DNA of 64,000 bases from assembly GCA_026129405.1 (NCBI GenBank), contig JAHCID010000002.1, positions 62,001-126,000 of the forward strand, written 5' to 3'. Below the pieces are notes generated by a model. That model saw only the letters and a program-made list of their open reading frames with translations, had not been told where the DNA came from and made no database searches. The translations under genes were made by a program, and so were the position numbers. Below are positions 8,908 through 18,689 of this stretch, piece by piece. Each line of letters starts with the position of its first letter. Position 1 is the stretch's first letter. The DNA comes from a bacterium (GTDB taxonomy: Bacteria; Desulfobacterota; Binatia; DP-6).

Positions 8908-8926
8908 CTGCGACACTGTGTCACAT
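8908..8926. promoter_or_regulatory. Inverted repeat, candidate operator copy 3
   Basis: CTGCGACACTGTGTCACAT matches copy 1 (8026-8044) at 14 of 19 positions, including CTGCGAC and GTGTC, and contains a perfect GACAC-T-GTGTC core. It lies 84 bp upstream of paralog B at 9010. Confidence 0.45.
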
Positions 8927-9009
8927 CGCGGACGTCTCGGGCGGCGGGCTACGCTGCGGCCCGTTGCGACGCGCTCCGTCCACCCGGGGCGGTCAGGGGA
9001 GGACTGGAC

Positions 9010-10131
9010 ATGCGACTGTCGAAACATCTCGTGCCGGTGCTGGTCGCCGGCGTGCTCGCCGGAGCGCCGCAGGCGTTCGGGCACGCGACGTACAACGTCT
9101 CCGGCTACGGCTCCGGCCTCGGCGGCAGCACCAACGGCGTCGACGGCATGCCGGCGAACGCGTCGTCCCTGTGGACGAACGGTCCCGTCGACGGCCTCGT
9201 CACCGCGCTGCCCGTCATGTGGTACGCGGGCATGCACGGCGTCACCACGGCACGTACGATCCAGACGGGTACCGCGCCCGCGCCGTCGGGCAGCCTGCTC
9301 GCGCAGATCGAGTCGTACAACGCGGAGAACGAGCCCGACCTTCCGACCGACGCCGTGCTCGCCGTCGGCGGCAAGTCGTGGACCGACCCCGACAACGACG
9401 GACAGGGCTGGGGCCACGGTCTCGACTACGGCCTGATCCACGTGTCGCCGCTCGAGGACCTGCGCGGTGAAGGGCTCGTCAGCCTGACGCTCAACCTGGC
9501 GGACGATCCGAACGACGGTGCGACCGTGCGCCTCGCGATCGCGGTGTACGGCGGCTGGGACACGGGGGCCGGGGCCGTGCGTCACCAGACCTTCGTCACC
9601 GCCCCGAGTCCGGTCGACGACCCGCTCGGCACCACCGGGCTCGAGCTGCTCGGCTTCGCGATCGCGTCGGCCGCGGGCCAGCCGGTGACCCTCAGCATCC
9701 CGGTCACGCCGACGTACGAGGGCCACTACTCGGTCTTCGTCGGCGCGCTCGACGGCGTCGCCGGCCAGTACACGCTCACGATCTCGCCGGTGGTGAGCAC
9801 CGAGCTCGCGCAGTGCACCGCCGACCTGGCCGAGAAGACGAGCCAGGTCGCGTCGATCACGGCCGAGCTCGCCGCCGCCACCGCCGACGCCGACGGCGAC
9901 GGCGTGCGCGACGCAGCCGACGCCTGCGCCGACACGCCCGCCGGCGCGGTCGTCGACGCCCGCGGCTGCTCGCAGGCGCAGTTCTGCGGCGCGGTCGACG
10001 TCTCGACCAAGGCCGGCCGCAACGTCTGCAAGAAGTCGGACTGGAACAACGACGAGCCGCTCATGAAGAAGAAGCAGGCCGACTGTCGCTGGAACAAGGC
10101 GACCAAGCGCTGCGAGGCGACCACGCCGTAA
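9010..10131 (+). CDS. Exported protein with predicted mature N-terminal histidine, paralog B, with calcium-loop tail
   Basis: 373 residues, ATG preceded by a strong GGGGAGGAC site. The signal peptide ends QAFG, leaving His25 (HATYN) as the predicted first mature residue. Blocks shared with the upstream gene in the same order are AVGGKSW (118-124), GWGH (133-136), YGGWD (180-184), RHQTF (191-195) and GHYSVFVGA (238-246). It is longer than paralog A in two ways: an insert after the N-terminus (about 30-110), and a C-terminal part with a short coiled stretch, a DADGDGVRDAADACADTP calcium-loop motif of thrombospondin type-3 kind, and a Lys/Cys-rich end. It is followed one base later by the dihaem peroxidase gene, so the two are probably co-transcribed. 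The copper-binding role is inference from the N-terminal histidine and conserved histidines. Confidence 0.85.
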   Translation: MRLSKHLVPVLVAGVLAGAPQAFGHATYNVSGYGSGLGGSTNGVDGMPANASSLWTNGPVDGLVTALPVMWYAGMHGVTTARTIQTGTAPAPSGSLLAQIESYNAENEPDLPTDAVLAVGGKSWTDPDNDGQGWGHGLDYGLIHVSPLEDLRGEGLVSLTLNLADDPNDGATVRLAIAVYGGWDTGAGAVRHQTFVTAPSPVDDPLGTTGLELLGFAIASAAGQPVTLSIPVTPTYEGHYSVFVGALDGVAGQYTLTISPVVSTELAQCTADLAEKTSQVASITAELAAATADADGDGVRDAADACADTPAGAVVDARGCSQAQFCGAVDVSTKAGRNVCKKSDWNNDEPLMKKKQADCRWNKATKRCEATTP

Positions 10132-10132
10132 C

Positions 10133-11995
10133 GTGCGGCGCCTCATCGCAGCGGCGGCGGTGCTGGCGGTCCTCGCCGGCGCCGCCGCGGCCGCGGACGA
10201 TCCGCCGCGGCCGCCGTCGCTGCGCACCGTCCCGGTGCCCGAGCCGGCGAACCTGGACGCGTTCGTCCGTGACCGCGCCGCGCTCGTCGTCCTCGGCAAG
10301 GCGCTCTTCTGGGACATGCAGGTCGGCAGCGACGGTGTCACCGCCTGCGGCACCTGCCACTTCCACGCCGGCGCCGACGCGCGCTCGAAGAACCAGCTGA
10401 ATCCGGGCACGCGCCGCGCCCGGCCCGACGGCAGCGCGGATCCGGACCTCGCGTTCGGTCCGCCGCTCGGCCCGAACCATCAGCTGACGCCGGCCGACTT
10501 CCCCCTCTCGCCGGGCAGCAACGACGTCGTCGGCTCGCAGGGCATCGCGCACTGGGGCTTCGGCGGCTGGACGGGCCAGGCGCGCGAGCGCCTCACGGCG
10601 CTGCCGGACGAGACCGGCTTCCGCGTCGGCGACGTCAACGTGCGCCAGGTCGTCGGCCGGCATGCGCCGTCGGTGATCAACGCCGTCTTCAACCACCGGC
10701 AGTTCTGGGACGGCCGCGCGCAGAACGTCTTCAACGGCGTCAACGGCCTCGGCGACGACGACCCCGAGGCGCGCGTCTGGCGCGCCGACGATCCGCGCCG
10801 GCCGACCGCGGTGCGCGTGCGGCTCGAGGACGCGAGCCTGGCGTCGCAGGCGGTGATGCCGGTCGGCAACAGCGTCGAGATGGCGGCCCAGGGTCGCGAT
10901 ACACGGCACACGTCGGGCAAGTTCCTGCGCGGCCGCCAGGAGCTCGGCCGCCGCGTGCGCCGCCTGCGCCCGCTGGCGCTCCAGCAGGTGGCGCCCGACG
11001 ACTCGGTGCTGGGCGCGCTGTCGCGCTGGCCGCAGCCCGGGCTGCGCGTCACGCGCTACGACACGCTGATCCAGCGTGCGTTCCGTCCCGAGTGGTGGCG
11101 GGCGCGGGCCCGCATCCGCGTCCACCCCGACGGCCGCAGCGAGGTGGTGCGGCGGCTCGACGGCGATCCGGCGACGCGCGAGTACACGCTCATGCAGGCG
11201 AACTTCGCCCTCTTCTTCGGGCTCGCCGTGCAGGCCTACGAAGCCATGCTGGTCGCCGACGACACGCCCTACGACCGCTTCATGCGCGGCGACGAGGACG
11301 CCATCTCGCCGCTCGCGATCCAGGGCGTCGACGTCTTCCGCAGCCAGACGCGCGGCCGCTGCATCAACTGCCACGAGGGCGCGGAGCTGACCGGGGCGTC
11401 GGTGCGCCGCGTGCGCGAGAGCCCGACTCGCATCCGCGAGGGCCAGGCGCTCGACCGCGGCTTCAACAACGTCGGCCTCGTGCCCACGCTCGACGACCTC
11501 GGCGTCGGCGGCCGCGACGAGCGCGGCAACCCGCTCTCGACCGTGCGGCGCCTCGCGGACCCGCCGCCCGAGCCGATCGCGAACGACGGCGCGATGAAGG
11601 TTCCCGGCCTGCGCAACGTCGAGCTCACGGCGCCGTACTTCCACAACGGTTCGCACCTGACGCTCGCCAGCGTGCTCGAGTTCTACTCGCGCGGCGGCGA
11701 CGTGCGGCCGCAGCACGACGCCGCCGGCAGGCTCGAGATCGCCGGCCTGAACGTGCTCCAGAACACGCCGGAGGAGCTGGCCGCGCTGGAGGCGTGGCTG
11801 CGCACGCTCACCGACGAACGCGTCCGCCGGCGCCGGGCGCCGTTCGACCATCCGCAGCTCTTCGTGCCCGACGGGCACGTCGGCGAGGACGGCGCGGTGG
11901 TCGACGACGGGACGGGCGTGGCGCCGGATCGTGTGCGCGAGATCCCGGCCGTCGGGCGCGACGGCGGGCCGCCGCTGGCGGGGTTTCTCGAGTAG
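10133..11995 (+). CDS. Exported dihaem cytochrome c peroxidase / MauG-like protein
   Basis: 620 residues from a GTG one base after the previous stop. A signal peptide (1-21) precedes GKALFWDMQVGSDG, the characteristic start of the dihaem peroxidase fold, and haem site 1, CGTCH at 72-76. Haem site 2, CINCH, is near 410, followed by a long C-terminal part with KVPGLRNVELTAPYFHNG, a segment conserved in this family. The protein is longer than ordinary bacterial cytochrome c peroxidases (about 330 residues) and closer to long MauG-like members that oxidise a protein or large substrate. It acts in the periplasm and needs the cytochrome c maturation system. Its tight linkage to paralog B suggests it oxidises, activates or exchanges electrons with that protein; this is inference. 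Confidence 0.9.
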   Translation: MRRLIAAAAVLAVLAGAAAAADDPPRPPSLRTVPVPEPANLDAFVRDRAALVVLGKALFWDMQVGSDGVTACGTCHFHAGADARSKNQLNPGTRRARPDGSADPDLAFGPPLGPNHQLTPADFPLSPGSNDVVGSQGIAHWGFGGWTGQARERLTALPDETGFRVGDVNVRQVVGRHAPSVINAVFNHRQFWDGRAQNVFNGVNGLGDDDPEARVWRADDPRRPTAVRVRLEDASLASQAVMPVGNSVEMAAQGRDTRHTSGKFLRGRQELGRRVRRLRPLALQQVAPDDSVLGALSRWPQPGLRVTRYDTLIQRAFRPEWWRARARIRVHPDGRSEVVRRLDGDPATREYTLMQANFALFFGLAVQAYEAMLVADDTPYDRFMRGDEDAISPLAIQGVDVFRSQTRGRCINCHEGAELTGASVRRVRESPTRIREGQALDRGFNNVGLVPTLDDLGVGGRDERGNPLSTVRRLADPPPEPIANDGAMKVPGLRNVELTAPYFHNGSHLTLASVLEFYSRGGDVRPQHDAAGRLEIAGLNVLQNTPEELAALEAWLRTLTDERVRRRRAPFDHPQLFVPDGHVGEDGAVVDDGTGVAPDRVREIPAVGRDGGPPLAGFLE

Positions 11996-12063
11996 ACGGC
12001 CCGCAGGCGGCGGGCTCCGGTGGCGCAGGTGCCGGGCGGCGAGGCCGCAGCGCCTGGCGCAGG

Positions 12064-12963
12064 TCACGCCGCGGCGAGCCGCGCCTTGAGCCGGGGCGTG
12101 ATCCAGTCGACGAACGTGCGCACCTTGAGCGGCAGGGGGCGTCGCCCCACGCACACGACGCTGACGGGCCACGGGACGGGCTCGAAGGACTCGAGCGCGA
12201 CCTCCAGGAGCCCGGCGCGCCGGGCCGCGGCCATCTTGTAGGACATCACCCTGGTCACGCCGATGCCGGCGATCGCGGCGTCGATGGCCGCCTCCGCGGT
12301 GTTGACGATGAGCCGCGGACGGATCGGGACCAGGATCTCGCGCGTCCCCTTGGTGAACGTCCAGGCATGCGGCGCGCCGAAGCTGTCGAAGGTGACGCAG
12401 GCGTGTGCGGAGAGCGCGCCCGGCGACTGGGGACGCCCGCGCACCGCGAAGTAGGCCGGGCTCGCGCACACGACGTGCCGGATCGATCCGACCCGCGTCA
12501 TGATCAGATTGCTGTCCGGCAGGCGCCCGATCCGAATCGCGACGTCGAGCTTGCTCGCGTGGAGATCCTGCAGCTGGTCGCTGAGGAGGAGGCGCAGATC
12601 GACGTCGGGATACTCGCGCAGGAACTCCACGGCGATCGGCAGCAGGTGCAGATGGCCGAGCATCACCGGGGCGGTGACCGCGAGATCGCCGCGCGCCGTA
12701 CGGTACTCGCCCGACGCCTCGCGCTCGGCTTCCGTCACCTGCTCGACGATGCGCCGGCAGGCCGCGACGTACGCCCGTCCGGCGTCGGTCAGGGTCGTGT
12801 GACGCGCCGAGCGGCGGAGGAGCGAGCTCTTCACGTGCTGCTCGAGCTCGGCGATCTTGCGGCTCACCGTCGCGAGCGGCATCCCGAGCTTGCGCGAGGC
12901 GGCGGACAGACTGCCAGCGTCGGCGACTGCGATCAGAACCGACATGGCGTCGAACCGGTCCAT
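12064..12963 (-). CDS. LysR-family transcriptional regulator
   Basis: 299 residues from the ATG at 12963, chosen because AGAAGGA lies nine bases upstream and the helix-turn-helix starts immediately ([18 protein letters not shown]). The N-terminal winged HTH covers residues ~1-60 with [20 protein letters not shown]; the remainder is a periplasmic-binding-type effector domain. Members of this CrgA/DsdC-like group usually control the adjacent divergent gene. Here that is the alpha/beta hydrolase at 13116, and the 152-bp gap contains two inverted repeats. The inducer is not predictable. The end is followed by only 68 bp before the dihaem peroxidase 3' end, in convergent orientation. Confidence 0.9.
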   Translation of the reverse strand: MDRFDAMSVLIAVADAGSLSAASRKLGMPLATVSRKIAELEQHVKSSLLRRSARHTTLTDAGRAYVAACRRIVEQVTEAEREASGEYRTARGDLAVTAPVMLGHLHLLPIAVEFLREYPDVDLRLLLSDQLQDLHASKLDVAIRIGRLPDSNLIMTRVGSIRHVVCASPAYFAVRGRPQSPGALSAHACVTFDSFGAPHAWTFTKGTREILVPIRPRLIVNTAEAAIDAAIAGIGVTRVMSYKMAAARRAGLLEVALESFEPVPWPVSVVCVGRRPLPLKVRTFVDWITPRLKARLAAA

Positions 12964-12983
12964 CGGCGCATCCTTCTGGGAAT

Positions 12984-13000
12984 CGAGAGACGACCTCTCG
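12984..13000. promoter_or_regulatory. Inverted repeat between lysR and hydrolase gene
   Basis: Perfect 6-bp arms CGAGAG and CTCTCG around ACGAC, 21 bp upstream of the lysR ATG. Its position suits autoregulation by the LysR protein. Confidence 0.4.
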
Positions 13001-13040
13001 TCTACCAGGACGTGTGCGGTGTGCGCCAATGAGCTACTGC

Positions 13041-13054
13041 GCGAGCATGTTCGC
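13041..13054. promoter_or_regulatory. Near-palindrome between lysR and hydrolase gene
   Basis: GCGAGCATGTTCGC is symmetric at 12 of 14 positions. It lies between the LysR-proximal repeat and the hydrolase start, where an activator site would be expected. Confidence 0.25.
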
Positions 13055-13115
13055 TGCACAGCAATCCCGAGCCCGCGCGAATCGCCCGGTGTGGCGCATG
13101 CCGAAGGCGATCCTC

Positions 13116-14069
13116 ATGCGATCCTCGATCGTCGTCGCCGCCGTCGTCTGCGCGGCGGCGACGGCGTCCGCGCACGCCGCGGCTGCGCCGGGCGCGCCGC
13201 CGGTGCTCTACAAGACCGTGAAGGTCGGCGAGCTCGACGTGTTCTACCGCGAAGCGGGGTCCCCGACGGCACCGGCCATCCTCTTGCTGCATGGCTTTCC
13301 GACCAGCTCGCAGATGTTTCGCAACCTGATCCCGGCGCTGGCCGACACCTATCGCGTCGTGGCGCCAGACTATCCCGGCTACGGCTACAGCTCGATGCCG
13401 CCGCACGACCGGTTCGCCTACACCTTCGACAACCTCGCGAAGGTGATCGGTGAGTTCACCGAACGGATCGGCCTCGGGAAACACGCGCTCTACGTCCAGG
13501 ACTACGGGGCGCCGATCGGCTACCGCCTCGCCGTCGCGCACCCCGAGCGGATCACCGCCATCGTCGTGCAGAACGGCAACGCGTACGACGAGGGGCTCGA
13601 CAACGACTTCTGGAAGCCGGTCAAGGAGTACTGGGCGCAGCCGGAGAGCAAGGAGAAGCGGGACGCCCTTCGCGGCCTGCTCACCTACAAGGCGACGAAA
13701 TGGCAGTACACGACCGGTGTGCCGAAGCCCGAGCTCGTCAGCCCGGACGGGGCCGCCGAAGACCAGTATCTGCTGGACCGCCCGGGCAACGACGAGATCC
13801 AGCTCGATCTCTTCCTCAGCTACGGCAGCAATCCGCCCCTCTATCCGAAGTGGCAGGAATACTTTCGCGTGCACCAACCGCCGATGCTGATCGTATGGGG
13901 GAAGAACGACCCGATCTTTCCGGCCGCAGGCGCGGAGCCGTACAAGCGGGACGTGAAGACGCTCGAGTACCATCTGCTCGACGCGGGGCACTTCGCCCTC
14001 GAAACCGACGGGGCCACCATCGCGGCCTTGATGCGGCAGTTCCTCGCACGGCATCTGGCGACGCGCTGA
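13116..14069 (+). CDS. Exported alpha/beta hydrolase with Asp nucleophile (haloalkane dehalogenase / epoxide hydrolase type)
   Basis: 317 residues from ATG 13116, which has GAAGG eight bases upstream and begins a signal peptide ([21 protein letters not shown]). Motifs in order are HGFPTSS (oxyanion region, ~59), VQDYGAPIG with Asp129 where lipases have serine, a cap region, NDPIFP (acid) and AGHFALE (catalytic His). An Asp in the nucleophile elbow is characteristic of haloalkane dehalogenases and soluble epoxide hydrolases, so the enzyme probably forms an ester intermediate and releases an alcohol or diol. Export of this fold is less usual than cytosolic location. It is divergent from a LysR gene likely to regulate it. 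The substrate cannot be read from sequence. Confidence 0.88.
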   Translation: MRSSIVVAAVVCAAATASAHAAAAPGAPPVLYKTVKVGELDVFYREAGSPTAPAILLLHGFPTSSQMFRNLIPALADTYRVVAPDYPGYGYSSMPPHDRFAYTFDNLAKVIGEFTERIGLGKHALYVQDYGAPIGYRLAVAHPERITAIVVQNGNAYDEGLDNDFWKPVKEYWAQPESKEKRDALRGLLTYKATKWQYTTGVPKPELVSPDGAAEDQYLLDRPGNDEIQLDLFLSYGSNPPLYPKWQEYFRVHQPPMLIVWGKNDPIFPAAGAEPYKRDVKTLEYHLLDAGHFALETDGATIAALMRQFLARHLATR

Positions 14070-14110
14070 GGGGGGCCGGGAGAAGCCCGGACCCATCGAG
14101 GGCCGCGCTC

Positions 14111-16384
14111 CTACAGCGCGGGTTGCGCGACGTCGGCCCAGTCGGGTCCGGCCGACCCCGGCGCCGCGTTGCCCGGGCTCGGCACGCCGAGCACGCCGTC
14201 GAAGAACTGACGCTTCTCGTTCGGCGTCCCCTCGTTCAGCAGCAGGGTGACACGCCAGCGGACCGCGCGCGGCGGGGTGTCCTCGGCGGCGCGGTGGTCC
14301 GAGTAGTAGTGGACGCGGATCGCGTAGGTGCCGGTCAGCATCGGCGCGCCGGGATCGAAGCCGAGGAAGTAGTTCTCGGGGCCGATGCCGCTCGTGTTGT
14401 CGACGTCGAGCCGACCCCCGACCGACGTGGTCTTCCTGCCGTACCACGCGGTCTCGCCGTCGGGCTGGGTGACGTAGAGGTCCAGGTCGGCGTCCGACGC
14501 GTCCCACGTGAGGGTGGCGGAGATCGTCGTCCGCTCGGTCTCCGACCGGATCGTCGTCTCGGCGCAGCCGCGGCCCCCGTCCGGACCGTCCACGGCGACG
14601 CGGATGCGGTTGTCGCCGCTCGACAGCACGGCCTTCGTGGTGAAGGTGCCGCCGGCGACGACGACCGCCTGGGCCGAGCCGTTGAGCCGCAGGTTCCCGC
14701 TCGTCACGTCGGGGCTGCCGACGGTGCCCGCGACGGTGATGACGCGCTCGCTGGTCGTCGCCGCCGTCGGCTCGGTGATCGCGACGGGGATCGCGCCGCC
14801 GTAGGCGAACTCGCACGGGCATGCGCTGGTGTCGAGACGGATGTCGAGGATGCGGTCGGGATCGACGCGGTAGAACTTCGGTGCCGTGGCCTCGAAGTTG
14901 GTGCCGACGGCGAACGGGCGGAAGTTGTAGAGCTGCTGGATGGGCGTCCAGACCTGCGAGAGCGTCGATAGGTTGCCGGTGTCGACGGTGTGGAGCCGGG
15001 GCGCACCCTGGTTGTCCTTGCTGAAGACGGTGACGAAGCCGCCGCTCACGCCGACCGGCACCTCGACGTGCACGGACTTGCCGCTCGTCGGGCGCTCGTG
15101 CGCGATCACGCTGAAGGTGTCGAGGGCGCCGACGCCGATCTCGTTGCCGAACGTCCTGGCCAGGTCGCGGATGTCGTCGGCGGCGGCGCCGCCCGAGCCG
15201 AGGCGGAGCGGGAACCCGCGGCGCTCGGCGACGGCGTTCATGACGTTCTCGGTGACCGTACCGCCGCAGTTCGACTTCACGCTCACGTCGCCGATCGCGC
15301 GGTAGTCGGTGCCGCCGTAGTTGGCCTCGTCGTTGGCGCGCAGGTTCGCGAGCATCCGCGCGAGCACCGCCTTCTGGGTCGCGTCCGCCTCGAGGTCGAT
15401 CTGCTCCTGCAGGTCGTAGAACAGCAGCGTGTAGTTCAGGCGAGCCGTCGTCTGCCGCCCGTCGGCGCCGATTCCGGTGACGAGCAGCGTCGCCTCGCAC
15501 CGGTTCTTGGACTCGGGAATCGTGGCCCGCGGCGCGATCGCATTGGCGGCGGCCGCCGTCGCCGTCGTGCCCGCCTTCGCCTGGGCGATCGTGTCGAGCT
15601 TCTCGTCGATGTCGTACAGGAAGTCGTCCTGGAGACCGCCGAAGCCGCCCAGCACCTTGATCGTGTGGGTGACGAAGTCGGTGGCGAAGATCGTCGACGC
15701 GAAGAGGTTGACGTCGAGCCAGTCGGCGAGCGCGGGCACGGCGCGCGGATCGCCGATGCGCTCGAGCGCGAAGGCGTACAGCGAGAGCGGAATGTCGTGC
15801 GCCAGGGTGACGCGTTGCCGGAAGGGGGCGAGCAGGCTGTCGACCGCGCCGGGCCCCATCGCGATGAGCTGGCGCAGCTCGGGATTGTAGGCCTCGGCGA
15901 CGGCGCGGATGAGCGTCGGCGAGTTCTCGTCGAGCATGCGCCGCTGGGTGTCGACGTCGTCGAGGCTGGCGACCAGGTCGGTGGGGCCGAGGCGCGTGGC
16001 GCGGAGCTTGCGGCGCTTGGGCTTCGCCTTCCTGGTGACGACGACGCCGGTGATGGTGTCGCAGGCCGGCGCCGCGATGGCGCCCTCGAGCTTCGCGCCG
16101 CGCGGGAGGTCGGTGCAGGACGGCCAGCGCGCGGACAGCCTGGTGCGCTTGCGGGCCGGCTTGATGGTCGCGGGCGCCGGGTCGCTGCAGCCGGCGTCGA
16201 AGGTGATCGCCCCGGCGTCGAGCGTGACCAGGGCCGCGCCCGCGAAGGGCGGCGTGTTCTCGATCCCGAAGAGGCCGGCGGGACACGGGACGGGCGCCGG
16301 CTTCTTCGCGACGGCGCGGTCGCTCACCGCGACCAGGAGGAGTCCGGCCAGGAGGAGTCCAGCCGGGAGGAGGCGACCGAGCAT
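14111..16384 (-). CDS. Large exported protein with Ig-like and DUF2135 (YfaP-like) domains
   Basis: 757 residues from the ATG at 16384 that begins the signal peptide (LLPAGLLLAGLLLVAVSDRAVA). The first half has alpha-helical repeat character (LERIGDPRAVPALADWLDVN, as in HEAT repeats). Near residues 520-600 is a bacterial Ig-like strand pattern (ITVAGTVGSPDV, NRIRVAV). The last ~130 residues carry the DUF2135 signature: LTWDASDADLDLYVTQPDGE, GGRLDVDN, GPENYFL and GTYAIRVHYYSDH. DUF2135 domains are exported beta-sandwiches of unknown function. The protein may sense or bind an extracellular partner, but nothing indicates catalysis. It is convergent with the alpha/beta hydrolase 41 bp away. Confidence 0.8.
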   Translation of the reverse strand: MLGRLLPAGLLLAGLLLVAVSDRAVAKKPAPVPCPAGLFGIENTPPFAGAALVTLDAGAITFDAGCSDPAPATIKPARKRTRLSARWPSCTDLPRGAKLEGAIAAPACDTITGVVVTRKAKPKRRKLRATRLGPTDLVASLDDVDTQRRMLDENSPTLIRAVAEAYNPELRQLIAMGPGAVDSLLAPFRQRVTLAHDIPLSLYAFALERIGDPRAVPALADWLDVNLFASTIFATDFVTHTIKVLGGFGGLQDDFLYDIDEKLDTIAQAKAGTTATAAAANAIAPRATIPESKNRCEATLLVTGIGADGRQTTARLNYTLLFYDLQEQIDLEADATQKAVLARMLANLRANDEANYGGTDYRAIGDVSVKSNCGGTVTENVMNAVAERRGFPLRLGSGGAAADDIRDLARTFGNEIGVGALDTFSVIAHERPTSGKSVHVEVPVGVSGGFVTVFSKDNQGAPRLHTVDTGNLSTLSQVWTPIQQLYNFRPFAVGTNFEATAPKFYRVDPDRILDIRLDTSACPCEFAYGGAIPVAITEPTAATTSERVITVAGTVGSPDVTSGNLRLNGSAQAVVVAGGTFTTKAVLSSGDNRIRVAVDGPDGGRGCAETTIRSETERTTISATLTWDASDADLDLYVTQPDGETAWYGRKTTSVGGRLDVDNTSGIGPENYFLGFDPGAPMLTGTYAIRVHYYSDHRAAEDTPPRAVRWRVTLLLNEGTPNEKRQFFDGVLGVPSPGNAAPGSAGPDWADVAQPAL

Positions 16385-16417
16385 GGCCCGGGAGCCTACC
16401 GCCGCCAGACCGCCGGC

Positions 16418-16441
16418 CGCCAGGTAAATCGCCAGGTAGAT
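16418..16441. repeat. Short tandem repeat, two 12-bp units
   Basis: CGCCAGGTAAAT followed by CGCCAGGTAGAT, in the leader of the DUF2135 gene. If translation began further upstream, it would encode IYLAIYLA. The rest of the 16385-16597 gap shows nothing else. Confidence 0.4.
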
Positions 16442-16597
16442 CGGCGTGCTGAGTAGGGAGCGCGCCATGGAGTTCGAGTTGGCGTCGTCCGTCCGACGGC
16501 GTCGCGGGTGGGCCCACGCCGACCGCCGGGGCGGGCGTCCGCCGGCGCGAAGCGGACCAGCAGCGCGCCGGCGTTGCCCGGCGTTCTCGAGCCGCCG

Positions 16598-17086
16598 TCA
16601 GCGTGCGTCGCGCGCAGCTCGCATGAGCGGGCTCATGCGGTCGTGGGCGCCCAGCATCATGGTCGCCACCATCGTCGCGAATGGATCGTCGGGCGACGCG
16701 TCCCAGGCCGCGCCACGCACGAAGGCGACGTGGCGCGTCACCTTGTAGCACTCGACGCGCCCCACGAGGGCGTGCTTCGGCGTCGCGGCGCGCAGGTAGT
16801 TGATGCGCAGGTCGAGGGTGGCGATGGGCTTCAGCTCCTCGAGGGCGCAGGCCGCGGCGAGCCCCGAGGCGTGGTCGAGCAGCGTCGTGATGACGCCGCC
16901 GAACACGACGCCGCGCTGCGGGTCGCCGATCAGCTCGTCGCGCCACGGCAGGCGCACCGTCGCCGCGCCGGGTCCCGTCTCGACGACCTCGATGCCGATC
17001 CGCTTGCAGTGCGGGATGTGCTGCGTGAACTCGGGCCGGCCGGGACCGAAGAAGGGCTCGAGGGCGTACCGCCGCGCATCTGCCAT
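16598..17086 (-). CDS. PaaI-type hotdog thioesterase
   Basis: 162 residues from ATG 17086, preceded by GAGGG. The hotdog core is visible: the loop and helix VVFGGVITTLLDHASG (about 61-76), then strands TLDLRINYLRAATP and LVGRVECYKVTRHVAFVRGAAWD. This is the acyl-CoA thioesterase arrangement in which a conserved Asp (here in LLDHAS) sits at the dimer interface. Such enzymes hydrolyse aromatic or medium-chain acyl-CoA. It is divergent from the Baeyer-Villiger monooxygenase with 94 bp between, suggesting a shared catabolic role. Confidence 0.85.
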   Translation of the reverse strand: MADARRYALEPFFGPGRPEFTQHIPHCKRIGIEVVETGPGAATVRLPWRDELIGDPQRGVVFGGVITTLLDHASGLAAACALEELKPIATLDLRINYLRAATPKHALVGRVECYKVTRHVAFVRGAAWDASPDDPFATMVATMMLGAHDRMSPLMRAARDAR

Positions 17087-17180
17087 GGACGGACCCTCGC
17101 GCGGATGACGCCCCGGGGCAAGCCGCTCGGCCGGTCGACCTTCCTTCGCGCGGCGATCCGGGTTAGCCGTACGGCGTCGC

Positions 17181-18689
<1,509 letters not shown>

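Noticed and set aside
14071-14090. CCGGG/CCCGG hairpin between the dehalogenase-like and DUF2135 genes as a terminator
   Set aside because: Only five base pairs and no T-run in either direction; common by chance at this G+C content.
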